Positions 60,807 through 64,000 of a DNA stretch of 64,000 nucleotides are shown here, piece by piece. The position numbers and the translations under genes are program-made. Origin of the DNA: an uncultured Planktomarina sp. (lineage in GTDB: Bacteria > Pseudomonadota > Alphaproteobacteria > Rhodobacterales > Rhodobacteraceae); contig CAJJBP010000015.1 of NCBI GenBank assembly GCA_905182425.1, positions 56,001-120,000 on the forward strand. Reading direction: 5' to 3'. Below the pieces are notes generated by a model. That model was not told the DNA's origin. It searched no databases and saw nothing but the letters and a program-made list of their open reading frames with translations. Numbering within the stretch: the stretch's first letter is position 1; the number at the start of each line of letters is the position of its first letter.

Positions 60807-60940
60807 CAAGATAGATCAAGGTTTGGATCCGGGATTTCTCCCAAATGTCAAAGTCAGAGAGTTCCAAGTAATGCGCAATTATGCGGCGGTGTATTGTATG
60901 GCTTTTGATGTATAGGGCTGGTCAGCCTTCTACTGGATCA

Positions 60941-63773
<2,833 letters not shown>

Positions 63774-63780
63774 GATCCAG

Positions 63781-64000
63781 AAGAAGACAGGCCTTTTGCG
63801 TGTCCTATCAACACCATCCGAAGATGGCCTAGTTCTGAACCAAAAGTCATACAAATTATTTCCCGCAACCCCCGCTGGTTCAAAGAGGGGGTTACTTTCG
63901 TGCCGCTTCCGCTCTTTCGAACAGAAACAGAAAACATAACCTCGTAAGGCTATGTTTGGTATAATTGTACTTTACTTGGAACAAAATTACATTGTGAACT
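63781..64000 (-). other. Partial 16S-23S internal transcribed spacer
   Basis: Last 220 bases, upstream of 23S on the minus strand. No tRNA is visible in this part; tRNA-Ile and tRNA-Ala would be expected further on. A hairpin AACCCCC/GGGGGTT (63867-63873 with 63887-63893) has CTCTTTGAACC across its 5' arm and loop, similar to the boxA antitermination element (GCTCTTTAACA). The boxA reading is tentative. Confidence 0.6.

Overview
The window reads as a chromosomal stretch of a marine alphaproteobacterium of the Rhodobacteraceae (Roseobacter group). The support is the type and order of genes: short-form ProS, a PccR-type regulator beside propionyl-CoA carboxylase genes, hda-ppk-ppx, lolC-lolD, flavin-dependent ThyX instead of ThyA, an NDUFS4-like complex I accessory protein, and an rRNA operon with an alphaproteobacterial 23S. 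Base composition looks moderate to low for this group (by eye, mid-40s % GC). Species assignment is not possible from the sequence alone.

Layout. 0.1-9.1 kb: housekeeping genes for glutathione reductase, ribose-5-phosphate isomerase, serine dehydratase, thiamine pyrophosphokinase, adenylosuccinate synthetase, SecG and CTP synthase, with one decayed DMT transporter. 9.1-10.6 kb: DUF1330, TerB-like and a PhnD-like binding-fold protein. 10.7-20.5 kb: an amine or amino-acid uptake and catabolic cluster (ABC transporter, two glutamine-synthetase-like ligases, class I glutamine amidotransferase, FAD oxidoreductase, class III aminotransferase). It resembles a gamma-glutamylation (Puu-type) pathway, and the first ligase gene is frameshifted. 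20.5-26.4 kb: RsgA, three alpha/beta hydrolases, an MFS symporter and a frameshifted small gene. 26.7-43.9 kb: mostly conserved core genes (thrS, ArsC-like, csp, thyX, gloA, HTH-sdhE, aspartate aminotransferase, MATE, parE, lolCD, proS, AI-2E family, hda). 44-48.4 kb: polyphosphate kinase and exopolyphosphatase, with a TerB/DnaJ protein overlapping tail to tail. 48.5-58.8 kb: propionyl-CoA/methylmalonyl-CoA region with mutase, pccA, pccB and the regulator PccR. 58.9-60.5 kb: an EamA transporter and a complex I accessory subunit. 60.7 kb to the end: 5S and 23S rRNA on the minus strand.

The most notable observation is a set of single-lesion genes: pccA, pccB and a neighbouring MFS transporter within 4 kb, plus a glutamine-synthetase paralogue, a DMT transporter and a small unknown gene. 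All large essential genes are intact. Both carboxylase subunits of the methylmalonyl pathway are interrupted while the mutase and the cognate regulator are open. This is either genuine pathway decay, a +1 recoding site in pccA, or local sequence error; raw reads would decide. I found no CRISPR array, insertion sequence, prophage or tRNA gene, and no clearly new defence or mobile system.
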